NCBI RefSeq assembly: GCF_022867795.2
Contig: NZ_CP107006.1
Coordinates: 1,922,001-1,986,000, forward strand
Reading direction: 5' to 3'
Origin: Chitinophaga horti
Lineage (GTDB): Bacteria; Bacteroidota; Bacteroidia; Chitinophagales; Chitinophagaceae
DNA: 64,000 bases
Under the pieces are notes generated by a model that did not search any database, was not told where the DNA came from, and saw only the letters and a program-made list of their open reading frames with translations. The position numbers were made by a program, and so were the translations under genes. Below, piece by piece: positions 53,395 through 62,151 of the stretch. Position 1 is the first letter of the stretch. Each line of letters begins with the position of its first letter.

Positions 53395-54582
53395 TTAGAA
53401 ATCGCCCGTAGCGCCACCGCCAACACCAGAGCCGCCACCAAAGTTCCAGGGCTTTTCCGGTGTAGTGGTCGTACTCATGGTTTGTGCAATGACGAGCGAT
53501 TCGAGGTGTAGTTTCTCCATTTGTTCCGAAGCATCGTCTTCTTCTTTTGTAAAGCCGTGTCTAGGCGTTTTCAGGTAACGGATGGCGCCCAATGCAATAA
53601 CAACAAGGCAAATGCCGGATAGCAGCATGACCGTTTCGATCGGCATGATCTCATGATAGTAGCGTACCGTATAAACCGCAGCGGCTACGAGCAGCATGCC
53701 GGCACCGAGCATTACGCGGTTTTTGTTGCGGAGTCCGAGCAATAAGTATATAGCAGGGATGGCAATTGTTGTGATCCAGAAAAGCCAGGCCAGTGGCGGT
53801 ACATATGCCGATTGGCTGCCGCCGGTTGCGACCTCGTACGCGGCTGCGTTGTAGTAATCATCGCGGGCCAGTTCGGTGACGATGAAGTAATTCAGGCTGC
53901 CGTACAGCGACAATAATGCGCAAAGCTGTAATAACAGTAAACAATTACGATAATGCCTGAAGCGCCATGGGCGGGATAACCGGTGGAAGAGCAGATAAGC
54001 ACCCAGTGATACGATAGCGATGATAAATGGCGCGAAAGCGCTTAATACGGCGCTTGTATCCAGCGAAAAATATACTGTCGCAATGAGTGCTGCGTAAGCA
54101 ATGACGCTCATCGGGAGGTCTGCAAAACGCAGGGCCAGGTAGGCCGCGCCGATCATAATCACTGCACTTATCTGTGATTCGCTGTTTGCAATTTCCTGTG
54201 CAAAAAAGAAGGTGACGAAGGCCAGGCCCGCGCCCCACATCAGCGCTGTATCTACGCCTGATTTATGATGCTTGGTTCCGCGGATGAAAAATTCACAGGC
54301 GGCATACAATGCGATGGTCAGAAAGATGCAGAAATTGGCCACGCTGTTCGCGCTGCGAACGATGTCCATCAACAACATCAGTCCAACAGCAGCCAGTATG
54401 GCCACTGCGGTAACAATAAACAGCCCCGCGCGGATAAAGATGTGGGGACTGTAAAAATCGTCAGGATACGCAGCGTTAACGGCATTACGTTCCCCGGCGG
54501 TGATCAGGCGTTTTTTGTAGGCGCGTTCCACTTCGGAACGCATCAGTACCTGGTCGAGTGTTTGATGGTTATATGCGATCAT
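53395..54582 (-). CDS. Multi-pass membrane protein with glycine-rich tail, next to a DUF2157 protein
   Basis: The 395-residue product has about ten hydrophobic segments (FIVTAVAILAAVGLMLLMDI, FAPFIIAIVSLGAYLLFHRL, LAWLFWITTIAIPAIYLLLG, ETVMLLSGICLVVIALGAIR). A soluble C-terminal tail ends in GGGSGVGGGATGDF, similar to the glycine-rich tail of YgcG/TPM-domain proteins. It overlaps the start of the upstream DUF2157 gene's 3' end by 14 bases. Function is unknown. Confidence 0.75.
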   Translation of the reverse strand: MIAYNHQTLDQVLMRSEVERAYKKRLITAGERNAVNAAYPDDFYSPHIFIRAGLFIVTAVAILAAVGLMLLMDIVRSANSVANFCIFLTIALYAACEFFIRGTKHHKSGVDTALMWGAGLAFVTFFFAQEIANSESQISAVIMIGAAYLALRFADLPMSVIAYAALIATVYFSLDTSAVLSAFAPFIIAIVSLGAYLLFHRLSRPWRFRHYRNCLLLLQLCALLSLYGSLNYFIVTELARDDYYNAAAYEVATGGSQSAYVPPLAWLFWITTIAIPAIYLLLGLRNKNRVMLGAGMLLVAAAVYTVRYYHEIMPIETVMLLSGICLVVIALGAIRYLKTPRHGFTKEEDDASEQMEKLHLESLVIAQTMSTTTTPEKPWNFGGGSGVGGGATGDF

Positions 54583-55543
54583 GTAATTTCAAACGTTTAT
54601 GTTCTCCCATCAGCCAGGCAATACAGCCGATACCGGAAAAAAGGAAATAGAAGAGGATGGCGAGCACGTCCCAGTCCATGTACCTGCCAATGGACATCAG
54701 GATGGTGATGGTTAGCGCAACATAGGAGTAGAGAATCGTTATCAGGACGAAATAAAACGACCGCTCTTTACGCGCCTGTAACAGGAAAAACACTGTCAAA
54801 GCCACAAGAGGCAAAAACCACAGCATGTTCTCAAAATACAGTTCAGCCGCTATCAATGCGATAAACATAATGTGTACGCCGAAGTTAGCATACGTAAACG
54901 AGAAATGCTGTTTCAGATCGCGTTCGCGGCTCAGGTAGGAGAGGGCCAGTAGTAAGGCCCCCAGTATAATGCCTGTAAAGATCAGCTGCTGGTCACCGAA
55001 ATTATTGGCATTCAGTATATCCAATGGCGTTAGTGCGATGCCCATCCACGAACCCAGCGTAGTAATGGCCAGGCTTAGCACGCCGAGGTGATCGAAGTAA
55101 TAGGCCGCAAAGAACAATATCACCATCGGGATGAAGGTGGAGGCACTGTAACCATAACCGAATACCGTGTACTGGGCCTGCAAGTACGTAATGAACGTGA
55201 TCATGGTTAAGCAGCCCAGCAGCAGGATGTAGTCGAAAAATACGTTCGGCGACAATACTTTATGCCAGGAGAAGGGACGCTTCTGCCGGAAACAATAAAA
55301 GAAACATCCCGCGCTGATAACCGCAATCAGGAAGATGATCGCCAGGTGGCCAATGGTGTCGATGTTTTTGTAAATAAGCGTGCCCAGTCCGCCGCTTAAT
55401 AGCAGCACGCCCAGGTACAGGAGGGTTTTTAGCTCCCAATGCAGGGAAAACAAGCGGTGCTTTTCTGCCGTTTTCACGTTTTGCAAAGAGGCGTCAGACA
55501 AATGTCCTTCGCGGTGGAGCCTTTCGAAAAGGTGCAGTTCCAT
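54569..55543 (-). CDS. DUF2157 family membrane protein
   Basis: The 324-residue product starts with a soluble helix (RLHREGHLSDASLQNVKTAE) and then eight or more TM segments (TLLYLGVLLLSGGLGTLIYK, LAIIFLIAVISAGCFFYCFR, LAILFYFLFSGIGCIAWLMG), fitting DUF2157. It is followed by the gene at 53395 with a 14-base overlap, so both likely form one complex in the inner membrane. Function is unknown. Confidence 0.82.
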   Translation of the reverse strand: MELHLFERLHREGHLSDASLQNVKTAEKHRLFSLHWELKTLLYLGVLLLSGGLGTLIYKNIDTIGHLAIIFLIAVISAGCFFYCFRQKRPFSWHKVLSPNVFFDYILLLGCLTMITFITYLQAQYTVFGYGYSASTFIPMVILFFAAYYFDHLGVLSLAITTLGSWMGIALTPLDILNANNFGDQQLIFTGIILGALLLALSYLSRERDLKQHFSFTYANFGVHIMFIALIAAELYFENMLWFLPLVALTVFFLLQARKERSFYFVLITILYSYVALTITILMSIGRYMDWDVLAILFYFLFSGIGCIAWLMGEHKRLKLHDRI

Positions 55544-55568
55544 AAGGGCGAATATATAGAACTTTATC

Positions 55569-56480
55569 TTAACCCATACATTTATAAGGCTTCACTCGTG
55601 CTGCTAAAGACAGTGAGCTGCCGGTGAAGGATGTCGGCATTGACGGTATATACTTTGCCCAGGTATTCGCCATCCAACTGGAAGTGCGCTTTTTCTTCGT
55701 GTGGATGGATACCTGCCTGGCCGATATGATCTCCGTTTTGGCCGGGTCGAATGGGCGGTGGCGAAACAACATTTTGAGCAGTTCCAGCACGGATATCTTT
55801 TTGATCAGCACCACTTCGAAAATGCCGTCGCTCAGGTCGCCATCCGGATTGATAAAGGCGCCCGTACCATACTGCCGCGCGTTGCCAAAAACGACCATAA
55901 ATGCTTGTCGCTCCAGTTTTTCCGTACCATTATCGATGGAAATGTCCAGCAGTTGCTGGTGATACAGCGCCTTCAGGGCTACGCGGGCATAGCCGATTTG
56001 CCCACGGATGCCCGAGCGTTCAAAGTACTTTACCATCAACGCGTTAAGGCCGATGTCGCCCAGGTGAACGCAGTATTGGTCCTTATCCACCCTCACGACG
56101 TCTATCTTTTGGGTAATTCTTTTCACAATCACCTCCAGCGCTTCGGGCATGGTAAGCGGGAGCGACAGTTCGCGGGCCATACCATTGGCCGAGCCGGCAG
56201 GCAGTATACCCAGGGGGATGTCTGTACCGATCAACACTGTCGCTACACTACGCACGGTACCGTCGCCACCAACGGCTACTACGCCGTCTGGCTGCAGATC
56301 TCGCACCACTTGTTGCAGCGATAAACCTTTTTTACGGGCGGTGTGTAAATTAAAGAAGTGCAGGTCATAGGGTTTGTCCTGGAAAAAAGTGTGGATCAGA
56401 TTTTGAGGATCATCTTTTCCACGGCCCGATTTCGGGTTGATGACAAATAGTAATTTTAACTTTTTGGCGCTTTCCATCAA
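55569..56480 (-). CDS. Diacylglycerol/lipid kinase family protein, frameshifted near the end
   Basis: The product has the DAGK catalytic features: LLFVINPKSGRGKDDPQNLI, then VVAVGGDGTVRSVATVLIGT and LGILPAGSANGMARELSLPL, plus GTGAFINPDGDLSDGIFEVV. The last 38 residues as read (RTSSWMANTWAKYIPSM) make no sense, while the next frame reads KAHFQLDGEYLGKVYTVNAD, then ILHRQLTVFSSTSEAL and stops at 55582. One A is therefore missing in the run at 55690-55694; the corrected product is 299 residues, a normal length. It would phosphorylate a lipid at the membrane. Confidence 0.9.
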   Translation of the reverse strand: MMESAKKLKLLFVINPKSGRGKDDPQNLIHTFFQDKPYDLHFFNLHTARKKGLSLQQVVRDLQPDGVVAVGGDGTVRSVATVLIGTDIPLGILPAGSANGMARELSLPLTMPEALEVIVKRITQKIDVVRVDKDQYCVHLGDIGLNALMVKYFERSGIRGQIGYARVALKALYHQQLLDISIDNGTEKLERQAFMVVFGNARQYGTGAFINPDGDLSDGIFEVVLIKKISVLELLKMLFRHRPFDPAKTEIISARQVSIHTKKKRTSSWMANTWAKYIPSMPTSFTGSSLSLAARVKPYKCMG

Positions 56481-56513
56481 AGTGGTTTAGGTATTGAATA
56501 GCTGGTTTTGCGT

Positions 56514-57590
56514 ATGCAAATAAACAATGGATCAGATAATATCAAATTTAAAGCCGTAAAAAAAACGTTCCGGGAACGGCTGTTCGACTGGCTGCGATTA
56601 ACCAGCCGCACCACGGTGCGTGTGTACCGGGGCTATGGCCGCGACGGACAACTGCAACTGTTCGGCCATGTGCTGGAACTGGGGCCGGTGCCGCCTAAAC
56701 GTTACTCCCGCAACATTATCCGCAACTTTTTCGGCCTGATCCGCCTCTTTATTGTGCGCCCCAAGCCTAACGCCCGCGTGCAGCTGGTGTGGCAGCAAAA
56801 AACGATCAAGGCCGTAACTGCCGCCGATGGTTTCTTCCACTTTCAATGGACGCCCGAAATGCCCACCGATGCGGGCTGGCACGAGGTGAAAGTCGACCAT
56901 ATATCGGCCACCGGCAATACCGTGCTGGCTTCGGCGACCGGCAGCATTTTCATCCCGCACCGCACACAGTACGGCTGCATTTCCGATATTGATGATACCT
57001 TCCTGATCTCTCATTCTTCCCGCCTCGGCAAACGCCTGTTCGTGTTATTTACGCACAACGCCCGTACCCGTAAGCCCTTCGCAGGTGTGGTAGAGCACTA
57101 CCGGATGCTGAGTTATGCGGGCAGCCATGAGGATACGCCTAATCCGTTCTTTTACGTGAGCAGCAGCGAATGGAACCTGTTCGATTACATCGTGGAGTTT
57201 ACCCGTACGCACAAGCTGCCCAACGGTGTATTGTTGCTCAGCCAGCTCAAACACTGGTACCAGCTCCTGAAAACGGGCCAGAATAAGCACGGTACCAAGT
57301 TTACCCGTATCGCCCGTATCCTGGAGAGTTACCCAAACATGCGTTTTGTGCTGCTCGGCGACGATTCCCAGGAAGACCCCAATATATATAATGCCATCGT
57401 GAAACACTTTGGCAGCCAGATCATCTGCGTATATCTTCGCAACGTACGCAAGGCCAGTCGCCCGCACGTGGAAAACGTGAAAAAGGAAATCGAGACTGCC
57501 GGCGTTCACTGCTGCTATTTCCAGCATAGCGAAGAGGCCATAGATCACTCTCTCAGCATTGGCCTGGCGGAAAAACAAGTCAGTATTTAA
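56514..57590 (+). CDS. App1-like phosphatase (DUF2183)
   Basis: The ATG at 56514 was preferred to a TTG two codons upstream. The 358-residue product has an N-terminal beta domain (TTVRVYRGYGRDGQLQLFGH) and a HAD-like App1 domain with CISDIDDTFLISHSS (DxDxT-like motif), then FFYVSSSEWNLFDYIVEF and MRFVLLGDDSQEDPNIYNAI. Yeast App1 is a phosphatidate phosphatase. It starts 33 bases from the divergent lipid kinase gene, suggesting opposed lipid reactions under shared control. Confidence 0.9.
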   Translation: MQINNGSDNIKFKAVKKTFRERLFDWLRLTSRTTVRVYRGYGRDGQLQLFGHVLELGPVPPKRYSRNIIRNFFGLIRLFIVRPKPNARVQLVWQQKTIKAVTAADGFFHFQWTPEMPTDAGWHEVKVDHISATGNTVLASATGSIFIPHRTQYGCISDIDDTFLISHSSRLGKRLFVLFTHNARTRKPFAGVVEHYRMLSYAGSHEDTPNPFFYVSSSEWNLFDYIVEFTRTHKLPNGVLLLSQLKHWYQLLKTGQNKHGTKFTRIARILESYPNMRFVLLGDDSQEDPNIYNAIVKHFGSQIICVYLRNVRKASRPHVENVKKEIETAGVHCCYFQHSEEAIDHSLSIGLAEKQVSI

Positions 57591-58513
57591 AAAGGCAGGT
57601 AAACCAGCCTGGTAACCGGGTGCTGATCGGTAATGAGCAAGGCGCCTTGCCGGTATTGCAGCATACCTTCCCAGTTGTCGCAGTTGAACGTGAACGGCGC
57701 TATGGGCTTCACTTTGATGCCATTTGTCTGTACTTCCAGCTGGATGATGCGGGCCACGCAGTCCTTGTCCCAGTCTGCATATTTACCGTTCGGTTTCATC
57801 AGCTTTTCCGCTGGTTCATATTCTTCAAACTCGCCGTGGTAGTTGTAGTTGATGCCATATAATCGGCCATCCTTTTCATGCATATCGGTGATGCGGAAGT
57901 CGAAAGGCTGTACCGGAATGGTTTTCACGGTGGTCAGTGCTGTATCGATCAGCCAGCCAGTGCTTTTCTCCGCGAAATGGTTGAACTCGAACATGACGAG
58001 CAGTTTGTTTTGTTCCGGCAGATAGGTGATACTTTCATGGCCGGCTTCCGATAAGGGTTTGCCCTGCGCCTTCTTCAATTTGGGAAGGGCAATGATATGG
58101 GTAGTATCCATCCAGATCTTCTTCCCGCGGATGTGCCCTTTGATGACATAACCGCTGTCGTTGAACTCCGTTTCCACGGTCATGAACAGCTGATCGCGCA
58201 CCACTACGCAGCCTTCCACGCCCTGGTAGCCTTTCAGCCTGGCGAGTACGGGGTAAAGGTTCTCAAACCGCAGTTCGTACAGGGTGTCCTTTGGTGTACG
58301 GCCGTCGAGCACGTCATTAATATAGGCTGTGTCGATCGCATAAATGTAGCGCGCGGGGTACTGCGGCATGAGGATGATACGGTCGCGGTAGGCAGCCATG
58401 CCTGAATATTCATGGTTGCGGTGAGCAATGGCACAGGGAAGCGGGATGTCTTTCAGCGACTTCTGCGCCGAGGCGGCGGAGCTGAGGAGCAGCAAAAACA
58501 GCAGGTATCTCAT
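57587..58513 (-). CDS. Secreted protein of unknown function, propeller-like
   Basis: The ATG at 58513 starts a signal peptide (MRYLLFLLLLSSAASAQKSL). The 308-residue product has repeated strand patterns (CAIAHRNHEYSGMAAYRDRI, CVVVRDQLFMTVETEFNDSG, HESITYLPEQNKLLVMFEFN, QYRQGALLITDQHPVTRLVY) that suggest a beta-propeller. It overlaps the convergent App1-like gene by 4 bases at the stops. No family is confidently recognised. Confidence 0.7.
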   Translation of the reverse strand: MRYLLFLLLLSSAASAQKSLKDIPLPCAIAHRNHEYSGMAAYRDRIILMPQYPARYIYAIDTAYINDVLDGRTPKDTLYELRFENLYPVLARLKGYQGVEGCVVVRDQLFMTVETEFNDSGYVIKGHIRGKKIWMDTTHIIALPKLKKAQGKPLSEAGHESITYLPEQNKLLVMFEFNHFAEKSTGWLIDTALTTVKTIPVQPFDFRITDMHEKDGRLYGINYNYHGEFEEYEPAEKLMKPNGKYADWDKDCVARIIQLEVQTNGIKVKPIAPFTFNCDNWEGMLQYRQGALLITDQHPVTRLVYLPF

Positions 58514-58639
58514 CCCGCCAAAATACACAATTCGCCCATCAACCGCATTCGTTTGTACCGTAGCCGATGTTAATTTAGTATAACCATTTTCGCTGCAATG
58601 ACTCTTCAGTGGCGCTCGCGGGTGAAGGAATAAAAAAAA

Positions 58640-58666
58640 TTGTTTACATGGAAAGTATTTATATTG
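58640..58666 (+). promoter_or_regulatory. Possible promoter before the second sigma gene
   Basis: TTG (58640-58642), a 17-base spacer and TATATTG (58660-58666) resemble a Bacteroidota -33/-7 pair; the TTG start codon is at 58690. Confidence 0.35.
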
Positions 58667-58689
58667 CGGCAGAATACTCCCTGTAAATT

Positions 58690-59202
58690 TTGACGAAAGT
58701 TCCGGTACATATTAGCGAAGACTATCTGGTAGCACAACTGGTGGCGGGCGATCAGGAAGCCCGGCAGTTTGTCTATGATAAGTACTCGCCAGCTCTGTAC
58801 GGGGTGATCCTCCAGGTGATCCCGGAAGAGAAGTTAGCCAACGATGTACTGGTTAGATTATTTGTTCATGTTTTTAAAAATGCAAAACTCTATACGACCT
58901 CCGGCCATTTTACCCTATTTGGCTGGTTAATGAAAGTTACCAGGGAATTTGTCACACAGGCCATTCCACCATCCATTAGTACGTCAGTGAACACCCAGAG
59001 CCCTATACTACGGCCGAAAGAAAATTCGTTAATTCAGTTCATGCGAAATCTGCCACCCGACGCCCAACGTATATTTGAATTATGCTACCGTAAAGGACTT
59101 TCGCAAGCTGCGGCAGCCAACGTGGTAGGGCTATCGGAAGAGGAAGTCTCTGTACTGTTACGATCGGCAATGGTGGAACTAAGAAAATTCATGCAAAAAT
59201 AA
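58690..59202 (+). CDS. ECF-like RNA polymerase sigma factor
   Basis: The start is TTG at 58690, because the sigma fold begins at once (EDYLVAQLVAGDQEARQFVY). The 170-residue product has region 2 (YDKYSPALYGVILQVIPEEK, then LFGWLMKVTREFVTQAI) and region 4 (LPPDAQRIFELCYRKGLSQA, then VVGLSEEEVSVLLRSAMVEL). Region 2 is more divergent than in the first sigma gene. It directly adjoins the anti-sigma gene at 59203, its probable regulator. Confidence 0.85.
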   Translation: MTKVPVHISEDYLVAQLVAGDQEARQFVYDKYSPALYGVILQVIPEEKLANDVLVRLFVHVFKNAKLYTTSGHFTLFGWLMKVTREFVTQAIPPSISTSVNTQSPILRPKENSLIQFMRNLPPDAQRIFELCYRKGLSQAAAANVVGLSEEEVSVLLRSAMVELRKFMQK

Positions 59203-59670
59203 TTGGAAATCAAGGAATACATAGAGAGTGGGATCATCGAAAGTTTCCTGCTTGGACTAGCCACCCCCGATGAAGAGGTGGAGTTGCAGCAATTGAGAAG
59301 GGTATTCCCCGAACTTAATGTGGAAATAGCGATGGCAGAGCGTAGGTTAGAAAAACTCGCCTTCGAAGACGCCGTAGAACCGCCGGCAGTCGCCTGGGAT
59401 AATATTCTCCAGCGCGTAAACTGGGAGGAAGATAACCGCGACTTCAAAAAGAAGACAAAAGATCAGCACAATTACTATATCAATGTGGAACCCCGTAAGG
59501 ATGAACTCATTACGGTGCATAAATATTGGAAGTACGCGTTCGTTACCATTTTTATTCTTTCTAAAATATTCCTGCTCGGGGCCATCATCTACGGCCTGAA
59601 ATATTATCGCGAGGTGAATGAAAACAGCCGTAAGCAACCCGCACCTGCACAAATAGAGCGAACAAGATAA
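59203..59670 (+). CDS. RskA-type anti-sigma factor
   Basis: Translation probably starts at TTG 59203, immediately after the sigma stop, because the expected anti-sigma N-terminus follows (IESGIIESFLLGLATPDEEV). The 155-residue product has a short cytoplasmic part, one TM segment at about 113-131 (YAFVTIFILSKIFLLGAIIY) and a very short outer tail. RskA-like proteins bind the sigma factor on the inside; the small periplasmic part leaves little room for sensing. Confidence 0.82.
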   Translation: MEIKEYIESGIIESFLLGLATPDEEVELQQLRRVFPELNVEIAMAERRLEKLAFEDAVEPPAVAWDNILQRVNWEEDNRDFKKKTKDQHNYYINVEPRKDELITVHKYWKYAFVTIFILSKIFLLGAIIYGLKYYREVNENSRKQPAPAQIERTR

Positions 59671-59677
59671 CTTTTAC

Positions 59678-59908
59678 TTACAGCCAGCTTTCAATACCCG
59701 CTGCAATCTTTTGCAATAGCGGTACATCCGGATTTTTATATTCCGGCGGCACAATCACGCGCAGGCTGTTTTCCTCGTCTGGCTCAAATGTGACCCTTAT
59801 TCCATCAATATTTACATAGAAATGTGCGGTATAACCCACTAAAGATGGTTGTACCTCAAACTGTTGTTCGCTGCCTTTGTGGGTGATGGTGAGCATAAAC
59901 GGGTCCAT
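59678..59908 (-). CDS. Small protein of unknown function
   Basis: The 76-residue product is predicted to be mostly beta (MLTITHKGSEQQFEVQPSLV, then AHFYVNIDGIRVTFEPDEEN) with a short C-terminal helix (DVPLLQKIAAGIESWL). No signal peptide, cysteine or known motif is present. It lies 12 bases after the DinB gene on the same strand, so both may form a unit. Confidence 0.65.
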   Translation of the reverse strand: MDPFMLTITHKGSEQQFEVQPSLVGYTAHFYVNIDGIRVTFEPDEENSLRVIVPPEYKNPDVPLLQKIAAGIESWL

Positions 59909-59920
59909 ACGGCAAATATA

Positions 59921-60388
59921 CTACGCTGTGGCATATTTGTGCAGTAACACGATTTGCCCCAGGTGATAGGCCGCATGTTCCACCACGCCCTGCATGTAAT
60001 AGTAGGAGCTGTGTTGCGTGTTGGGCACGAGTCCGTACAACTTTTCCTCCGGGTAATTCCGCATGGCGTCGGCCATCAGCTGAACAGAATGTTCCAGCCG
60101 TTTCAGGGTGTTTTGCCAGTTTTCTTCATTAGTATTCTCCGGCAGGTAAAAATCGGGCAGGTCGCCTTCCTGGTCCGGATTTTCGCCCCGCAACTTACGC
60201 ATCACGTTCTGGTGCCAGAATATCAGGTGGTTCACAATTTCCCAGGTGTTGTTGCAGCCGTTCAACCGACGCAGTGCCTGTTCCGGCGTAATCGACTGTA
60301 AATGTTCGAGCAGGGTTACGTCCAGCCAGGGCTGACCACTATATAAATGTTCAATTGCTTCCGCCAGTACAATAGTGTGTGATGACAT
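59921..60388 (-). CDS. DinB family protein
   Basis: The 155-residue product is a four-helix bundle of the DinB/YfiT group. The metal-binding histidines are visible in NTWEIVNHLIFWHQNVMRKL and in the C-terminal VVEHAAYHLGQIVLLHKY. Members bind a divalent metal; some are thiol transferases, but most are uncharacterised. It is divergent from the carboxyltransferase gene. Confidence 0.88.
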   Translation of the reverse strand: MSSHTIVLAEAIEHLYSGQPWLDVTLLEHLQSITPEQALRRLNGCNNTWEIVNHLIFWHQNVMRKLRGENPDQEGDLPDFYLPENTNEENWQNTLKRLEHSVQLMADAMRNYPEEKLYGLVPNTQHSSYYYMQGVVEHAAYHLGQIVLLHKYATA

Positions 60389-60468
60389 AAAAGGGTTTTT
60401 TTATTCATCGGTTGATCCAACAATTAAGCCATAATTACACTAAATTGAGAAAAATAACCAACTACGTT

Positions 60469-62105
60469 ATGGAGCATCAGCAACTGGAAATCAACAAGAA
60501 CGAAGACCAAATGCGTTTGATGGTAAGCGCCATGAAGCAGCGACTCGCCGTCATAGAACTGGGCGGCGGTAAAAAGAACCTCGAAAAAGTAAAGCAGCGC
60601 GGCAAGCTCAATGCCCGCGAACGTATCCAGTACCTGGTTGACCAGGACAGTCCATTTACCGAAATAGGCGCTTTTGCGGCTTATGAAATGTATGCCGAAC
60701 ATGGTGGTTGCGCAGCAGCAGGTACGGTTGCGGGCATCGGTTATGTAAGTGGCCGCCAGTGCATGATCGTGGCGAACGACATGACCGTAAAAGCGGGGGC
60801 CTGGTTCCCGATGACAGGCAAAAAGAACCTACGCTTGCAGGAAATCGCCATGGAGAACAGGCTGCCTGTTATTTACCTGGTCGACAGTGCCGGTGTGTAC
60901 CTGCCCATGCAGGACGAAATATTCCCGGATAAAGAACACTTCGGCCGCATTTTCCGCAACAACGCGCGTATGAGTGCAATGGGTATTACCCAGATCGCCG
61001 CCGTAATGGGCAGCTGCGTGGCCGGTGGGGCGTACCTGCCGATTATGAGCGACGAGGTGTTAATGGTAGAAGGCAACGGCTCCATCTTCCTCGCGGGCCC
61101 ATACCTTGTAAAAGCAGCGATCGGGGAAGATGTTGATGCCGAAACACTCGGCGGCGCGGTTACGCATACCGAAATATCCGGCATTGCCGATTACAAGTTT
61201 AAAACCGACGAGGAATGCCTCGATCATATTAAAAAGATTGTCAGCAAACTGGGTAAGCCGGAAGATGCAGGCTTTGATCGCATTAAACCGGTAGCTCCCA
61301 CGAAACCAGCCGCAGACATTTACAGTGTATTGCCGCGCGATGGCAGCAAACCTTACGACATGAAAGACCTGATCGCACAGCTCACCGATGGGTCGGAGTT
61401 CGATCAGTATAAAGAAGATTACGGCAAAAGCATTTTATGTGGTTACGCCCGCATCGACGGTTGGGCGGTGGGTATTGTGGCTAACCAGCGCAAGATCGTA
61501 AAAGCCGCAAAGGTGAAATGCAGATGGGTGGTGTAATCTATAATGATAGTGCCGATAAAGCCGCCCGTTTCATCATGAACTGTAATCAAAAGAAAATACC
61601 ACTCGTGTTCTTGCAGGATGTAACCGGCTTTATGGTCGGCAGCCGCAGCGAACACGCGGGCATTATTAAAGACGGGGCCAAGTTGGTAAACGCCGTCGCT
61701 AATTCCGTGGTGCCGAAAATTACGATCATCGTGGGCAACTCCTACGGCGCGGGCAATTACGCCATGTGTGGCAAGGCCTACGATCCACGGTTCATCTACG
61801 CCTGGCCCAGCGCGAAAATTGCGGTAATGGGCGGGGAGCAGGCGGCTAAAACCCTGCTGCAAATACAGGTCGCCGGACTGAAGGCCAGAAACGAAACCAT
61901 TTCTCCGGAAGAGGAAGCGCGTTTGCTGAAAGAGATTACGGATAAATACAACGCACAAACCACTCCCTATTATGCCGCTGCGCGGTTGTGGGTAGATGCG
62001 ATCATTGATCCGGCGGAAACGCGCAGTATCATATCCGAATCGCTGAAAGCCGCGAACCAGGCACCGGTGGAAGAGCCGTTTCGTACAGGCGTGATACAGG
62101 TATAG
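60469..62105 (+). pseudogene. Acyl-CoA carboxylase carboxyltransferase (beta) subunit, single-base frameshift
   Basis: The ATG at 60469 leads into KNEDQMRLMVSAMKQRLAVI, then GKLNARERIQYLVDQDSPFT, the start of a biotin-dependent carboxyltransferase. The first frame stops at 61536 after losing sense (AAKVKCRWVV); the next frame carries on in register (GEMQMGGVIYNDSADKAARF, GFMVGSRSEHAGIIKDGAKL, IIVGNSYGAGNYAMCGKAYD, VMGGEQAAKTLLQIQV) to 62105. One G is missing near 61512-61513; corrected length is 545 residues, normal for propionyl- or methylcrotonyl-CoA-type subunits. It transfers carboxyl from biotin to an acyl-CoA. No biotin-carboxylase partner is adjacent. Confidence 0.92.
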
Positions 62106-62151
62106 CACGTTCCGTATTTTTGGCTATTTTTGCCCGCTTAACTCAGGAAAT

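Noticed and set aside
61443..62108. 221-residue minus-strand frame opposite the carboxyltransferase
   Set aside because: Antisense to the conserved second half of the carboxyltransferase.
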